Shown here: one piece after another, positions 54,177-63,001 of the stretch | Layout of the letters: each line of letters starts with the position of its first letter | Numbering within the stretch: the first letter of the stretch is position 1 | DNA from: Rhodanobacter sp. C05 | GTDB taxonomy: Bacteria > Pseudomonadota > Gammaproteobacteria > Xanthomonadales > Rhodanobacteraceae | DNA length: 64,000 nucleotides | NCBI RefSeq assembly: GCF_002001165.1 | Contig: NZ_MUNQ01000006.1 | Span: forward strand, 372,001 to 436,000 | Direction: 5' to 3' | Notes under the pieces: model-generated | Told to the model about the DNA's origin: nothing | The model's database searches: none | What the model saw: only the letters and a program-made list of their open reading frames with translations | Made by a program: the position numbers and the translations under genes

Positions 54177-54788
54177 ATGCAGAATGCATTTACGGCTGTA
54201 ACCCCTGATTATAGGCCATGGGGTGATGCAATTCCTGCGGCTTTGGGCACCAAGGGCACTGCTCTGACGGACGCTGGGCATCCAGTTGAGGTGTGGCAGC
54301 CAAATGCGGGCATTCCGGCAAAATATAGATACTGGTGTCACGGGCACGCTACATTCAGTTACTGGCTTCACGGTTTTTCTATTTTCAGTAATGCGGACAT
54401 GGAAACGGTTTTGAGCGATGAGTGGGTTCGTGTCGATAAGAAGCCCATAGTTGGTGACATCATTGTGTTCAGAGCTGATGCCGATGGAGTGGGCTATGCA
54501 AGCGGCGCCATACTTCATACTGCCCGGGTAGAGTCGGCCGCTCATCATTTTGGTGGGCGAACCAATATCAATGTAAGCAGCAAAAATGGTACGGCTAAAT
54601 TAAAGCTCGCATCGACACCCGCAGAAGTGCTTGGCGTATACAACGATTGTCACTGGTTCAAGACAGAGCAGGCATGTTGCTGCTCAACGAAACGTATCGA
54701 CAAGCAATATTATCGAAGACTGGATAGAACTGTTGCTCAAGGTACCTTTGTGGCATGGGCTACCCGGAATATGGATCGGCTGAGATAG
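54177..54788 (+). CDS. Putative T6SS effector, NlpC/P60-like cysteine hydrolase fold suspected
   Basis: A 203-residue protein, A/T-richer than its neighbours and preceded by an A/T-rich leader (54110-54170), which suggests recent acquisition. YRYWCHGHATFSYWLHGF has the Cys-His-Gly helix start seen in NlpC/P60/CHAP-like enzymes, and about 65 residues later VGDIIVFRADADGVGYASGAILHTARV gives a beta-hairpin with a likely catalytic His. A Cys-rich ACCCSTKR lies near the C-terminus. There is no signal peptide. Placed between clpV and other effector candidates. No immunity gene is apparent beside it. Family not securely identified. Confidence 0.55.
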   Translation: MQNAFTAVTPDYRPWGDAIPAALGTKGTALTDAGHPVEVWQPNAGIPAKYRYWCHGHATFSYWLHGFSIFSNADMETVLSDEWVRVDKKPIVGDIIVFRADADGVGYASGAILHTARVESAAHHFGGRTNINVSSKNGTAKLKLASTPAEVLGVYNDCHWFKTEQACCCSTKRIDKQYYRRLDRTVAQGTFVAWATRNMDRLR

Positions 54789-54892
54789 GCTAAATAACTG
54801 GTTCAAGGATATTCGCACTGATCAGTGAAATTGCAGGGAGTTTTCATTCGGAACAATCCACAAGCTCGATTCATTGCAAGGGAGAATCCATC

Positions 54893-55816
54893 ATGGGAAC
54901 ACTCAGCGACGCCGAGATCATTGCCGACTTCGCCAAGGGCGCACGCCCGATCTACGAGAACTGGCAGAAGAACACGCCGATCGCCAACCAGAACGCCATC
55001 GTCAACCTGTTGCGGGCTGCCGTTCGCAACACGCCGATCACGTCATATTCGTATTCGTTCAAGGACTTCGCCAACGGCAGCGGAGGTCAACTGACTTCCG
55101 AGCACTGGAGGCTGGAAATCAACCGCGCCTATACGAACCAGCATGCGTTGCCGGCTTACCTGTTCCAGTGGTTGTGCGGCATCCTCTACCACGAGGCACG
55201 CCATGGGGAACAATGGTTCTGTTGCGCGCAGGGCATCCATGAAGGAGACCTTGTACTGACTACGCCGCTGAGCGGTACCGGTACGAAGAGCCAGCAGATT
55301 GCCGCCGCCATGGGCAACATGCCGGCAAACGTGGTCACCGATGCCGAGAATACGGGCAGCTACCGGCTCAAAAGCGGCGCCGAAAAGACCACGATTGCTG
55401 CGTGGTTCAATTCGGTGTGGGGAACCCAGGCGGGGCACCGGAACACCGTATATGGAATGGGCGATCTGTTTACACCGGGGTCAGCCGGCAATCTTGCCTA
55501 TACCAGCTTGCCTGAAGAGGTCGATGCGTATGCGATTCAGGCAGCCGTCGAGGCTGCCGTTGGGGCAGAGATCAACACGGTCGTGCAAATCGTCGTGGCT
55601 GACAAGGCGCCGGTGGCCACGCTCAAGACTCAGGTCGTCAGCGCCCCTCCAGCGGTGACCGGGCCGAAGCCCGTCATTGCAACCGGTGCAACTCAGGGCG
55701 CTTCACAGCTGGCCGCCAGCTTTTCCACCGCACCGACGCTGCCTTCAGTCGATGCGGTGAAGCCTGCGATGAGTCGCAACACCGTCGCCTCGCTGGCAAG
55801 CCTGTTCTCGAAATGA
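54893..55816 (+). CDS. Putative T6SS metallopeptidase effector (HEARH motif)
   Basis: A 307-residue protein. Zinc motif LYHEARHGEQWF with His100-Glu101-x-x-His104; a possible third ligand is in LPEEVDAYAIQ (Glu208/Glu209 or Asp211). The N-terminal 90 residues are helical, the last about 70 residues are low-complexity Ala/Pro/Ser/Val. There is no signal peptide, consistent with delivery by Hcp/VgrG/PAAR. GGGAG precedes the ATG. No immunity protein is evident between it and the phospholipase gene. A role in cleaving periplasmic or cell-wall targets of rivals is inferred. Confidence 0.6.
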   Translation: MGTLSDAEIIADFAKGARPIYENWQKNTPIANQNAIVNLLRAAVRNTPITSYSYSFKDFANGSGGQLTSEHWRLEINRAYTNQHALPAYLFQWLCGILYHEARHGEQWFCCAQGIHEGDLVLTTPLSGTGTKSQQIAAAMGNMPANVVTDAENTGSYRLKSGAEKTTIAAWFNSVWGTQAGHRNTVYGMGDLFTPGSAGNLAYTSLPEEVDAYAIQAAVEAAVGAEINTVVQIVVADKAPVATLKTQVVSAPPAVTGPKPVIATGATQGASQLAASFSTAPTLPSVDAVKPAMSRNTVASLASLFSK

Positions 55817-55858
55817 TCTTTGGGTGGAGACGCGTCTCCGATTGACAGGGTTACGATC

Positions 55859-56989
55859 ATGGCCGGCAATGACTATCTGTCGAATTATCAGAACCTCAGG
55901 TTGAACGAAGTCGTCATGCCGGGCAGCCATGATGCCGGCGTGTACACCGCGAATAAATCCAATGTGCAGACGCAGGCGCTTGACATTGCAGGCCAGGCAA
56001 ATGCCGGGTGCCGCTTCTTCGACCTCAGGATAGCGACGTACAAGTCGACGGTGGGCGGCCAGACAACGTATACAAACAAGGCCTTTCACCTTGACCAGAG
56101 CCTGGTGGTCGATCACAAGGTCAAGAACACCCCAGGGATCACGTCGTATCAGAATGTGGGTCATGCAGGCGGCTGGGGCGGTGGTCTGGACGACATGCTT
56201 GATGATGCCAGGACCTTCGTCACGACAAATCCGACCGAGTTCCTCATCCTGAAGTTTTCGAAATGCGCGAACTGGTCGAGCATTGCGAACGCCTGCATTA
56301 CGAGGCTCGGGCCCGCGCATTACACGGATGCCGGAAATCTCAACAACAAGACCGTTCGGCAGTTGTCGGGGAGAGTGATCACCGTATTTGACGAATCGGC
56401 CAGACCAAAGCTGATTCCCGTCATCACGGCGCAAGGTGGGCGTCCCCACGGAATACTGTTCATCAAGGCGCTGTATGACAGCGACTCCGGCAGCAGCAAG
56501 ACCTACGACCCCAATTTCTGGGGCATTCAGTACTTTGGCAAATTTTCGAGTACCGACAAGGTCGGCAAGAATACTGCCAAGCAGGGCAGGACTCTGGTCA
56601 ACGGTGCGGCCACGCATATGGATGTGCTGGGCATGATGTACTGGACAACGACAGGGTTGTTGGGAGACATACGCCAGCGCAACAACACCATGTGGAACCA
56701 GACCAATGTTGCCGCCTTGCAACAGACCTGGAAGTCAGGTCTGGAAGCATCGATCACGCAACGTTTCGGCAACGAGAAAGACAGTGCCATGCTGCTGGCC
56801 CAGACTCATGGTGGTGCACTCGGTGGCCGCTTGAAGTCATTCATGCCGAACATTGTCATGATGGATTTCGTTGACCAGCAGAAGTGCGACATCGTGGAGC
56901 AATTGAACGCCGTGGCGGCAACGTCATTGCTGCAACTCATGATCCCGGCACCGCGAGGCCCGCAGCCTCATCCGAATCCCATCGGTTGA
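55859..56989 (+). CDS. Putative T6SS phospholipase effector (PI-PLC X-box like)
   Basis: A protein of 376 residues from the ATG at 55859; an upstream ATG-like start would overlap the preceding stop region. NLRLNEVVMPGSHDAGVYTA with His24, and GCRFFDLRIA, are the diagnostic start of PI-specific phospholipase C/glycerophosphodiesterase TIM barrels; the second His may be in KAFHLDQSL or VVDHKV. Later TNPTEFLILKFS and VITVFDE are barrel strands with expected acidic residues. The C-terminus is Pro-rich. No signal peptide. Such phospholipases are common T6SS effectors attacking membranes. PAAR follows within about 110 bases. Confidence 0.72.
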   Translation: MAGNDYLSNYQNLRLNEVVMPGSHDAGVYTANKSNVQTQALDIAGQANAGCRFFDLRIATYKSTVGGQTTYTNKAFHLDQSLVVDHKVKNTPGITSYQNVGHAGGWGGGLDDMLDDARTFVTTNPTEFLILKFSKCANWSSIANACITRLGPAHYTDAGNLNNKTVRQLSGRVITVFDESARPKLIPVITAQGGRPHGILFIKALYDSDSGSSKTYDPNFWGIQYFGKFSSTDKVGKNTAKQGRTLVNGAATHMDVLGMMYWTTTGLLGDIRQRNNTMWNQTNVAALQQTWKSGLEASITQRFGNEKDSAMLLAQTHGGALGGRLKSFMPNIVMMDFVDQQKCDIVEQLNAVAATSLLQLMIPAPRGPQPHPNPIG

Positions 56990-57101
56990 TTCCATGCATG
57001 TGCTGGAACTGCTTTTCCGGACCATTTCCACGGTGACGTTGCATGCGGTTGAATTTTTGAAGTAGCGTGTCATACCCGAATTGATGACGAGGACGTCGAT
57101 C

Positions 57102-57389
57102 ATGCCTCCAGCAGCCAGAATCACCGACATGCATGTCTGTCCCATGGTGACGGGCATCATTCCGCATGTGGGCGGTCCGATTCTTCCGCCCGGTGCGGTC
57201 ACGGTGCTGATCGGCGGCTTGCCGGCAGCACGTGTCGGTGACATGGCAACCTGCGTGGGTCCACCGGATGTCATCGCGCTGGGTTCGTTCAAGGTGTTGA
57301 TCGGCGGGATGCCTGCAGCGCGCATGGGAGACATCACGGCACATGGCGGCGCCATTGTGCTGGGTTGCCCGACCGTGATCATCAATTGA
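57102..57389 (+). CDS. PAAR-repeat spike-tip protein
   Basis: A 95-residue protein from the ATG at 57102 (GAGGA 8 bases upstream). Repeated PAAR elements: PAARITDMHVCPMVTGIIPHVGG, GGLPAARVGDMATCVGPPD, GGMPAARMGDITAHGG. The cone sits on the VgrG tip and recruits effectors. It is a bare PAAR without toxin extension, so the neighbouring putative effectors may be its cargo. Confidence 0.95.
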   Translation: MPPAARITDMHVCPMVTGIIPHVGGPILPPGAVTVLIGGLPAARVGDMATCVGPPDVIALGSFKVLIGGMPAARMGDITAHGGAIVLGCPTVIIN

Positions 57390-57510
57390 AGGGCAGGCCC
57401 TGGATCACCGTTGCGGCACTATGTTAATCGGGTGGGAGCTGGGTGATGGACAGGGATCAGGTGAAAGTGTGCCGCCGTTGGATTGAGTGCGACGTACCTG
57501 GAATGTCGAC

Positions 57511-58887
57511 ATGAGCAGGGCTTCGTCGAGCAACGCCGGACGCAGGCATCGCGGTGCGCGAGGCGTGAGCATTGCGCTGCAGGAGGCGATTCACGCACAT
57601 CAGCTTGGCCACCTTGATCTGGCGGAGCCGCTCTATCGCAAGGCCCTGGAGTTGCATCCGGGGCAGCCGGATGCACTGCATTTTTTTGGTGTGCTATGCC
57701 ACCAGCGCGGACGCAGCGAAGAAGGAGTTGAACTGATCCGCACGGCGTTGCGTGCCATCCCGCAGCATGCAGACGCGCACAACAATCTCGGCAACATCTA
57801 CAAGGAAAGCGGGAACCTCGTCGAAGCCGAGGCCTGCTATCGAAAGGCGTTGAGCTGCGCGTCGTACCATCACGATGCATTGAGCAATCTTGCGCTCGTG
57901 CTTGAAGCGCAGGAGCGGACAGAAGAAGCCTTCGAGGTCTACGAGGCTTTGCTTGCGCATGCCGGAGCGCCGCAACTTGCGCGGGCGAATTACCTGATGG
58001 GGTTGTACCTGAGCACGCATGCGCGCACGTTCGACGACGTCGAAAACGCCGTCGTCTGCTTCAGGGCTTCCTTCAAGCACGACAACAGGGACATGCGAAC
58101 GCTCGAGTTGCTGGGCATTGCGCTTTACATGCTTGGCAGGCGCGATGAGGCCATCGAGGTATACCGCGACTGGATCAGACGCGAACCGGATAACCCGGTG
58201 GCACGTCACATGCTGGCTTCCTGCGGTGGCGAGGTAGCCCCGCCGCGGGCGGACGATGCTTACGTACGCAAGGTGTTCGACAGCTTTGCCAGCAGCTTCG
58301 ACGAGCAATTGCTGAACAAGCTCGCATATCGCGCGCCGCAGATATTGATAGATGCATTGGCCCAGATACTCGATCCGCCCTGCGCCGCACTCGATGTGCT
58401 CGATGCGGGTTGTGGTACGGGCTTGTGCGGCCCGCTGATCAGGCCCTATGCGCGTCAGTTGAGCGGCGTCGACCTGTCCGGTGGGATGGTCGAAAAAGCC
58501 CGGCTGCGCGGTGGTTACGACGAATTGACTGTAGCCGAGCTCACGGCCTATCTGCAGGCCAATCCGGATGCCTGGGATCTGGTGCTGTCTGCCGATACTC
58601 TGGTCTATTTCGGTGACCTGCAAGCGGTTCTGTGCGCCACTTACGCTGCTTTGCGGCCAGGTGGCTGGCTGGGGTTCACGCTGGAAGCGCTGGACAGTGA
58701 AGAGGATCGTGCCGAGTTGAGTCACAGCGGTCGTTACCAGCACACGCAGCACTACGTGCAGCACGTACTGGACACAAATGGGTTTACCGATGTGAAGATT
58801 TCCCCTGAATCGCTGCGCAAGGAAATGGGCGTGCAGGTGGCTGGTTGGGTGGTGCTTGCGCGCAAGGGAAAGATCGGCGGCGAATAA
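57511..58887 (+). CDS. TPR protein fused to a SAM-dependent methyltransferase
   Basis: A protein of 458 residues from ATG 57511; a GTG at 57487 is an alternative. About five TPR units (residues about 20-235: DLAEPLYRKALELHPGQPDALHFFGV, ADAHNNLGNIYKESGNLVEAEACYRKAL, and so on), then a class I methyltransferase (about 265-455) with motif I DVLDAGCGTGLCG, SGVDLSGGMVEKA and DLVLSADTLVYFG. Enzymatic core is complete. Substrate unknown; TPRs suggest a protein target. The position between PAAR and the GH19 effector suggests an accessory role in the T6SS or an effector modification, which is inference. Confidence 0.85.
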   Translation: MSRASSSNAGRRHRGARGVSIALQEAIHAHQLGHLDLAEPLYRKALELHPGQPDALHFFGVLCHQRGRSEEGVELIRTALRAIPQHADAHNNLGNIYKESGNLVEAEACYRKALSCASYHHDALSNLALVLEAQERTEEAFEVYEALLAHAGAPQLARANYLMGLYLSTHARTFDDVENAVVCFRASFKHDNRDMRTLELLGIALYMLGRRDEAIEVYRDWIRREPDNPVARHMLASCGGEVAPPRADDAYVRKVFDSFASSFDEQLLNKLAYRAPQILIDALAQILDPPCAALDVLDAGCGTGLCGPLIRPYARQLSGVDLSGGMVEKARLRGGYDELTVAELTAYLQANPDAWDLVLSADTLVYFGDLQAVLCATYAALRPGGWLGFTLEALDSEEDRAELSHSGRYQHTQHYVQHVLDTNGFTDVKISPESLRKEMGVQVAGWVVLARKGKIGGE

Positions 58888-58920
58888 GGCATGTAAGGGC
58901 TGACAGAGCCTACCTCGCAC

Positions 58921-59718
58921 CTACTGTTGCATAAGCTGATCGACCCGGTCGCGCATGCTTTTCTCCAGGCATGCGGCATCCGCGCCGCAGGCATTGCGGG
59001 TCTTGAGCCAGTCGAGCTGCTCCTGTTTGATCGAGGCTGCATCGTCGCCTGACACCGTCAGGGCATGGCGATAGGCTGCGGTGACACTGCGGTCATACCC
59101 GGCCAAAGCGGCGGACGTGCAGATGGCATGTTCGACGATGCTCTGGGCCTTGGGGCAGGCGAACGAAGCCTTGATCGGATCGGCTTCCTGGCGGCGGTGC
59201 AGCACCAGTACGTAACCATTGTTGTCGAAGTTGGTCAGCAGACGGTCCGATGCGATGGGGATGATCCAGGCGCCGTTCCATTGCGAAGTATCGGGATCGC
59301 AGTTGACTTGCAAGGGCTGTACCGATGAATCAGGGAGAGTCAGGCCAAAATCGGACAGGGTCGGATGGACAGGTGTCGCGGATTGCGGGGCACGCGGAAA
59401 TTTCTGTCCGATGTATTTCTGCAGTTCGGTTTTTGGAAGTACCGCCAGTGCCGGCTTCGAACAGTCGCGCGAGTCGTTGTTCAGGCTGATCACGGAGTCA
59501 CTGATGTGCAGCTCGCGACCGAGCAATCGCGGATCCGCCGGGAAATACAGCCAGTGCGGCTGGTCCCGTTGATCGACGGCCACCTGCACCACTTCCCATG
59601 TGCCTTGCAGATTCGGTGGCGGTGTGGCGGCCGAAGCGTATCCCGCGATACATCCCAGTGGCGGCAGGATCAGGCGCAGGAATGTCGGCAGGCGAAACGG
59701 CGAGGTGGCTTGAGGCAT
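58921..59718 (-). CDS. LprI-like lysozyme-inhibitor protein, probable immunity protein
   Basis: A protein of 265 residues from the ATG at 59718. Signal peptide (about 1-30, ending YASAA) for the periplasm. N-terminal part is unrecognised beta-rich (LQGTWEVVQVAVDQ, like lipocalin-type stress proteins). C-terminal about 80 residues (SFACPKAQSIVEHAICTSAALAGYDRSVTAAYRHAL...KQEQLDWLKTRNACGADAACLEKSMRDRVDQL) are an LprI/DUF1311 domain with its four conserved Cys. LprI of mycobacteria inhibits lysozyme. It begins 13 bases after the stop of the GH19 muramidase-like gene on the same strand, as expected for an effector-immunity pair. Confidence 0.78.
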   Translation of the reverse strand: MPQATSPFRLPTFLRLILPPLGCIAGYASAATPPPNLQGTWEVVQVAVDQRDQPHWLYFPADPRLLGRELHISDSVISLNNDSRDCSKPALAVLPKTELQKYIGQKFPRAPQSATPVHPTLSDFGLTLPDSSVQPLQVNCDPDTSQWNGAWIIPIASDRLLTNFDNNGYVLVLHRRQEADPIKASFACPKAQSIVEHAICTSAALAGYDRSVTAAYRHALTVSGDDAASIKQEQLDWLKTRNACGADAACLEKSMRDRVDQLMQQ

Positions 59719-59731
59719 CGTGGTTTCCGGC

Positions 59732-60742
59732 TCAGGATTTCGCAGCGAGTAGGATGGTTTCGAAGTCTTTCGCAATCGTGGCGATCTTCATCGCATTGTC
59801 GGAGCCGTTGACCATGGCGCGAGCCTTGATGTAATCGGTGGTGGCGCCGTGAAAATATTTTTCCAGCTTTCTGCCGTTGGCAAAACCTTCACCGGTGAGC
59901 ATGCCTTGAGCCATCAGCTTGTAGGCGATTTCCGGCTGCAGCACCATGTCCGGATCCAGCAGCAGTTGCAGTCCCATATTCAGGTTGGCGCCGGCTTTGG
60001 CGTAGTTTGACCACCAGGTCAATTGCACGTACCCGCGACCGTAATATTTCAGCTCGGTGCCATCGTCATCGGAATAGGCTTTTACCGCCTTCTGCGTGGC
60101 GGGTACTCCCAGCTTTGCACCCTTGGTGATCGCGCTATCCCGGCCTTTCGCGGTGACGGTGAACTGGTCGCCATCCTGCTCGGTGACGCGCGCTTCACCC
60201 GTGGGCAGGGATTTGACCTTGACCGGCAGGAAATACTGCCGGTTGGCGCCTTTGCCCACTTCCTCAACGGGCGACATCGTGATGAGCCAGCTTTGTCTCG
60301 AGCGCACCAGCGGATTGCCCTTCTTGTCGGTACGCTGCTTGCCGTGCTTGTCGAGCATGGGCACGGTTTCCTTTTTCAGGGAGGTGGTCTCCCAATAGGC
60401 GGTGGCGAGCATGTACGCGATCCAGCGGATATCGGTAAGGCGGATATCGCTCTCCATGAAGCCGAGCAGCAGCTCCATGTGCGGTATGGCTGAGGCATCG
60501 AAGTGAGGATCCTTGCCGAACTGCCGGGTGAAGCCTTCGCCCAGCTTGATCCGGTCGAATTTTCCCTGCCAGACATAGATGGCCATCGCCGCGACGTCAG
60601 CGGCACTGTTGGTTGTGACCGGTGGATCTGCCGGGTGGGCTGCCCTGTGGCGGGTCTTGCCTGGGCCTGATTGATGCCCCGGCAACGGGTGCTGGATGAC
60701 CTTGCGTGTATGCCCCGGGTGTGAGGATCGAAAATTGGCCAT
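59732..60742 (-). CDS. GH19-like peptidoglycan hydrolase, putative T6SS effector
   Basis: A protein of 336 residues from the ATG at 60742 (MANFRSSHPG), chosen because upstream in-frame ATGs give an unlikely leader. After a Pro/His-rich linker, the GH19/lysozyme-like core starts near residue 90: RWIAYMLATAYWETTSLKKETVPM carries the helix with the catalytic Glu, YYGRGYVQLTWWSNYAKAG the diagnostic GRGYxQLT substrate motif, and YFHGATTDYIKARAMVNG closes the fold. There is no signal peptide, fitting secretion by T6SS. The LprI-like gene follows immediately. Divergent from vgrG, about 230 bases apart. Confidence 0.8.
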   Translation of the reverse strand: MANFRSSHPGHTRKVIQHPLPGHQSGPGKTRHRAAHPADPPVTTNSAADVAAMAIYVWQGKFDRIKLGEGFTRQFGKDPHFDASAIPHMELLLGFMESDIRLTDIRWIAYMLATAYWETTSLKKETVPMLDKHGKQRTDKKGNPLVRSRQSWLITMSPVEEVGKGANRQYFLPVKVKSLPTGEARVTEQDGDQFTVTAKGRDSAITKGAKLGVPATQKAVKAYSDDDGTELKYYGRGYVQLTWWSNYAKAGANLNMGLQLLLDPDMVLQPEIAYKLMAQGMLTGEGFANGRKLEKYFHGATTDYIKARAMVNGSDNAMKIATIAKDFETILLAAKS

Positions 60743-60973
60743 GACATCGTTCCATTGACAGGGTCGGGGCAACTGCACGCCGGATGACACGATTTTAGCG
60801 ACTCCAGGCATGGCTGCCATGTTAGTCGCCCATGGAAGCAAGGGACTTGCCATGCACGAAAGTGACAAATTCAGGGATGCCTGACACGGCGTAAACTACC
60901 CGCAAATAGCGGAAATATGGTAAACAATCGAGCTTGCCAGCCCGTCATCACGGGCTCGCTGGGGAGAATGGAT

Positions 60974-62986
60974 ATGACGCATCGGATGACACTGAAGTCA
61001 AACCTCGGTGACAAGCTGCTACCCGCAAGTCTGTCGGGCAGCGAGCAGCTTGGAAGGCTTTTTTCCTATCAGCTGAAATTGCTGAGCAAGGAAGGCGCCG
61101 TTGAGCTGCGTGACCTGCTTGGCAGCTCGATGACGGTTACGCTCGATACCGACGGCTACAAGCGCTATTTCAACGGTATCGTTTCGGAAATTTCCCAGAC
61201 CGGCTTCGAGAGTTTCAAGAACGAGCGCTACGCCGAGTACACCGTGACCCTGGTGCCGAAGCCATGGCTTTTGCTGCACAAGGTGGATTGCCGCATCTAC
61301 CTGAGCTCGACGGTTCCCGACATCATCCGGACCGTTCTGTCCGAGGTGGGCTATACCGACGTCAAGTTGAGCCTCAGCGGCAGTTATCAGCCGCGTGATT
61401 ACTGCGTGCAGTATCGCGAGGACTACTTCAATTTCATCAGCCGGCTGATGGAACAGGAAGGCATCTACTACTTTTTCCAGCACACCAGCGATACCCACAC
61501 CATGGTGCTGGCCGATTCGCTGGGTGCGCATGCGGCAAACAGCGGATTCGACAAGTTGCCGTATCGGCCGCAGGGCGCCAGCAGTCGCGGCAAGCAGGAG
61601 GTGGCGGTCCACGACTTCTCGACCGTGCGAACCGTTCAGACCATCAAGTATTCGCTGACCGACTACGATCCGCTGAAGCCGAAGACGTCCTTGCTGGGAA
61701 CCGACCAGATCAGCAATGCGGACGACAATCACAGCGTGAACGGACTGGAGTCGTTCGATTATCCGGGTGACCATTTAACGGCTAGCGATGGGCAGCATTA
61801 CGCACAGGTTCGGCTCGAAGCACTGAATGTGCCGCAGTCGCAGTGCGCTGGTTCAACCACGGCCTGCGGGTTATTGACCGGCGGCCTGTTCAACCTGAGC
61901 GAATTTCCGCGTAGTGAACTGAATCTGGAATACCTCGTCACCGGCTCGACCATCCACATCGAGGACGACACCTACATTTCCGGACAGCAGGCCGGTGGAG
62001 ATCTGTTCTATTGCCATTTCTCGGCCATCCAGAGCCGACAACCGTTCCGCACCATGCACACCGCGACGAAGCCGATGATCGTTGGCCTGCAGACGGCGGT
62101 GGTGGCCGGCAGCGACACCGCCGAGGACATCAGCGTCGACAAGTACGGGCGCATCCAGGTGACTTTTTTCTGGAATCAGGCGGACAAGAAGAATGCGCAC
62201 ATTTCCTGCCCGGTCAGGGTGGCTTCCTCCTGGGCCGGCCAGAACTGGGGTGCGGTGAATATTCCGCGCGTCGGCCAGGAAGTGGTGGTCAGTTTCCTTG
62301 AGGGCGATCCGGACCGGCCGCTGGTGATCGGCAGCGTCTACAACGCAAGCAACATGCCGCCGTACACGTTGCCGGACAACAAGACACAGAGCGGCATCAA
62401 GAGCCGAAGCCTGCTGGGCGGTGCGGACGACTTCAACGAGATCCGCTTCGAGGACAAGAAGGGCAGCGAAGATTTCTTCATGCATGCACAGAAGGACATG
62501 CATGAAGAGGTGGAGAACGACCATACGGTCACGATCGACCACGATGAGTCGATCACCATCAAGCACGACCAGACCGAGAGCATCTCGAACGATCGCAAGA
62601 TCAGCGTGGGCAACAACGACAAGCTTGATGTCACCCAGAATGGCACGACCACGATAGGTCAGAAATTCAGCCTCAATGCCGGCACCGAGATCGAGCTGGT
62701 CACCGGCGCCTCCAGCATTGTCATGAAAAGCGATGGCACCATTGAGATCAAGGGCGTCAACATCACGATCACCGGCCAGATGGGTGTAAAAATTGAAGGC
62801 CAGACCCAGGTCGGCATCACGGCTGGTGCGACGATGGACATCGGTGCAGGAGCCAGCCTGAAGATGCACTGCGACGCGATACTGGAAGTTGCTGGTACCG
62901 CCATGACGACAGTCAAGGGAACCATGTTGACGCTGAAGGGCGACGCCATGGCACAGATGTCCGGTGGCATCATCATGATCGGGTGA
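60974..62986 (+). CDS. vgrG: T6SS spike protein VgrG (TssI)
   Basis: A protein of 670 residues from ATG 60974 (GGGGAG 7 bases upstream; ATG 60968 lies too close). gp27-like part MTLKSNLGDKLLPASLSGSEQLGRLFSYQLKLLS, then gp5 OB fold with DKYGRIQVTFFWNQ, WAGQNWGAVNIPRVGQEVVVSFLEGDPDRPLVIGSVYN, and a needle of repeated short beta units (about 530-660, VTIDHDESITIKHDQTESI). No C-terminal toxin domain is seen. Divergent from the GH19 effector, which it probably carries. Confidence 0.97.
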   Translation: MTHRMTLKSNLGDKLLPASLSGSEQLGRLFSYQLKLLSKEGAVELRDLLGSSMTVTLDTDGYKRYFNGIVSEISQTGFESFKNERYAEYTVTLVPKPWLLLHKVDCRIYLSSTVPDIIRTVLSEVGYTDVKLSLSGSYQPRDYCVQYREDYFNFISRLMEQEGIYYFFQHTSDTHTMVLADSLGAHAANSGFDKLPYRPQGASSRGKQEVAVHDFSTVRTVQTIKYSLTDYDPLKPKTSLLGTDQISNADDNHSVNGLESFDYPGDHLTASDGQHYAQVRLEALNVPQSQCAGSTTACGLLTGGLFNLSEFPRSELNLEYLVTGSTIHIEDDTYISGQQAGGDLFYCHFSAIQSRQPFRTMHTATKPMIVGLQTAVVAGSDTAEDISVDKYGRIQVTFFWNQADKKNAHISCPVRVASSWAGQNWGAVNIPRVGQEVVVSFLEGDPDRPLVIGSVYNASNMPPYTLPDNKTQSGIKSRSLLGGADDFNEIRFEDKKGSEDFFMHAQKDMHEEVENDHTVTIDHDESITIKHDQTESISNDRKISVGNNDKLDVTQNGTTTIGQKFSLNAGTEIELVTGASSIVMKSDGTIEIKGVNITITGQMGVKIEGQTQVGITAGATMDIGAGASLKMHCDAILEVAGTAMTTVKGTMLTLKGDAMAQMSGGIIMIG

Positions 62987-63001
62987 GCGGAGGACACGCA
63001 C

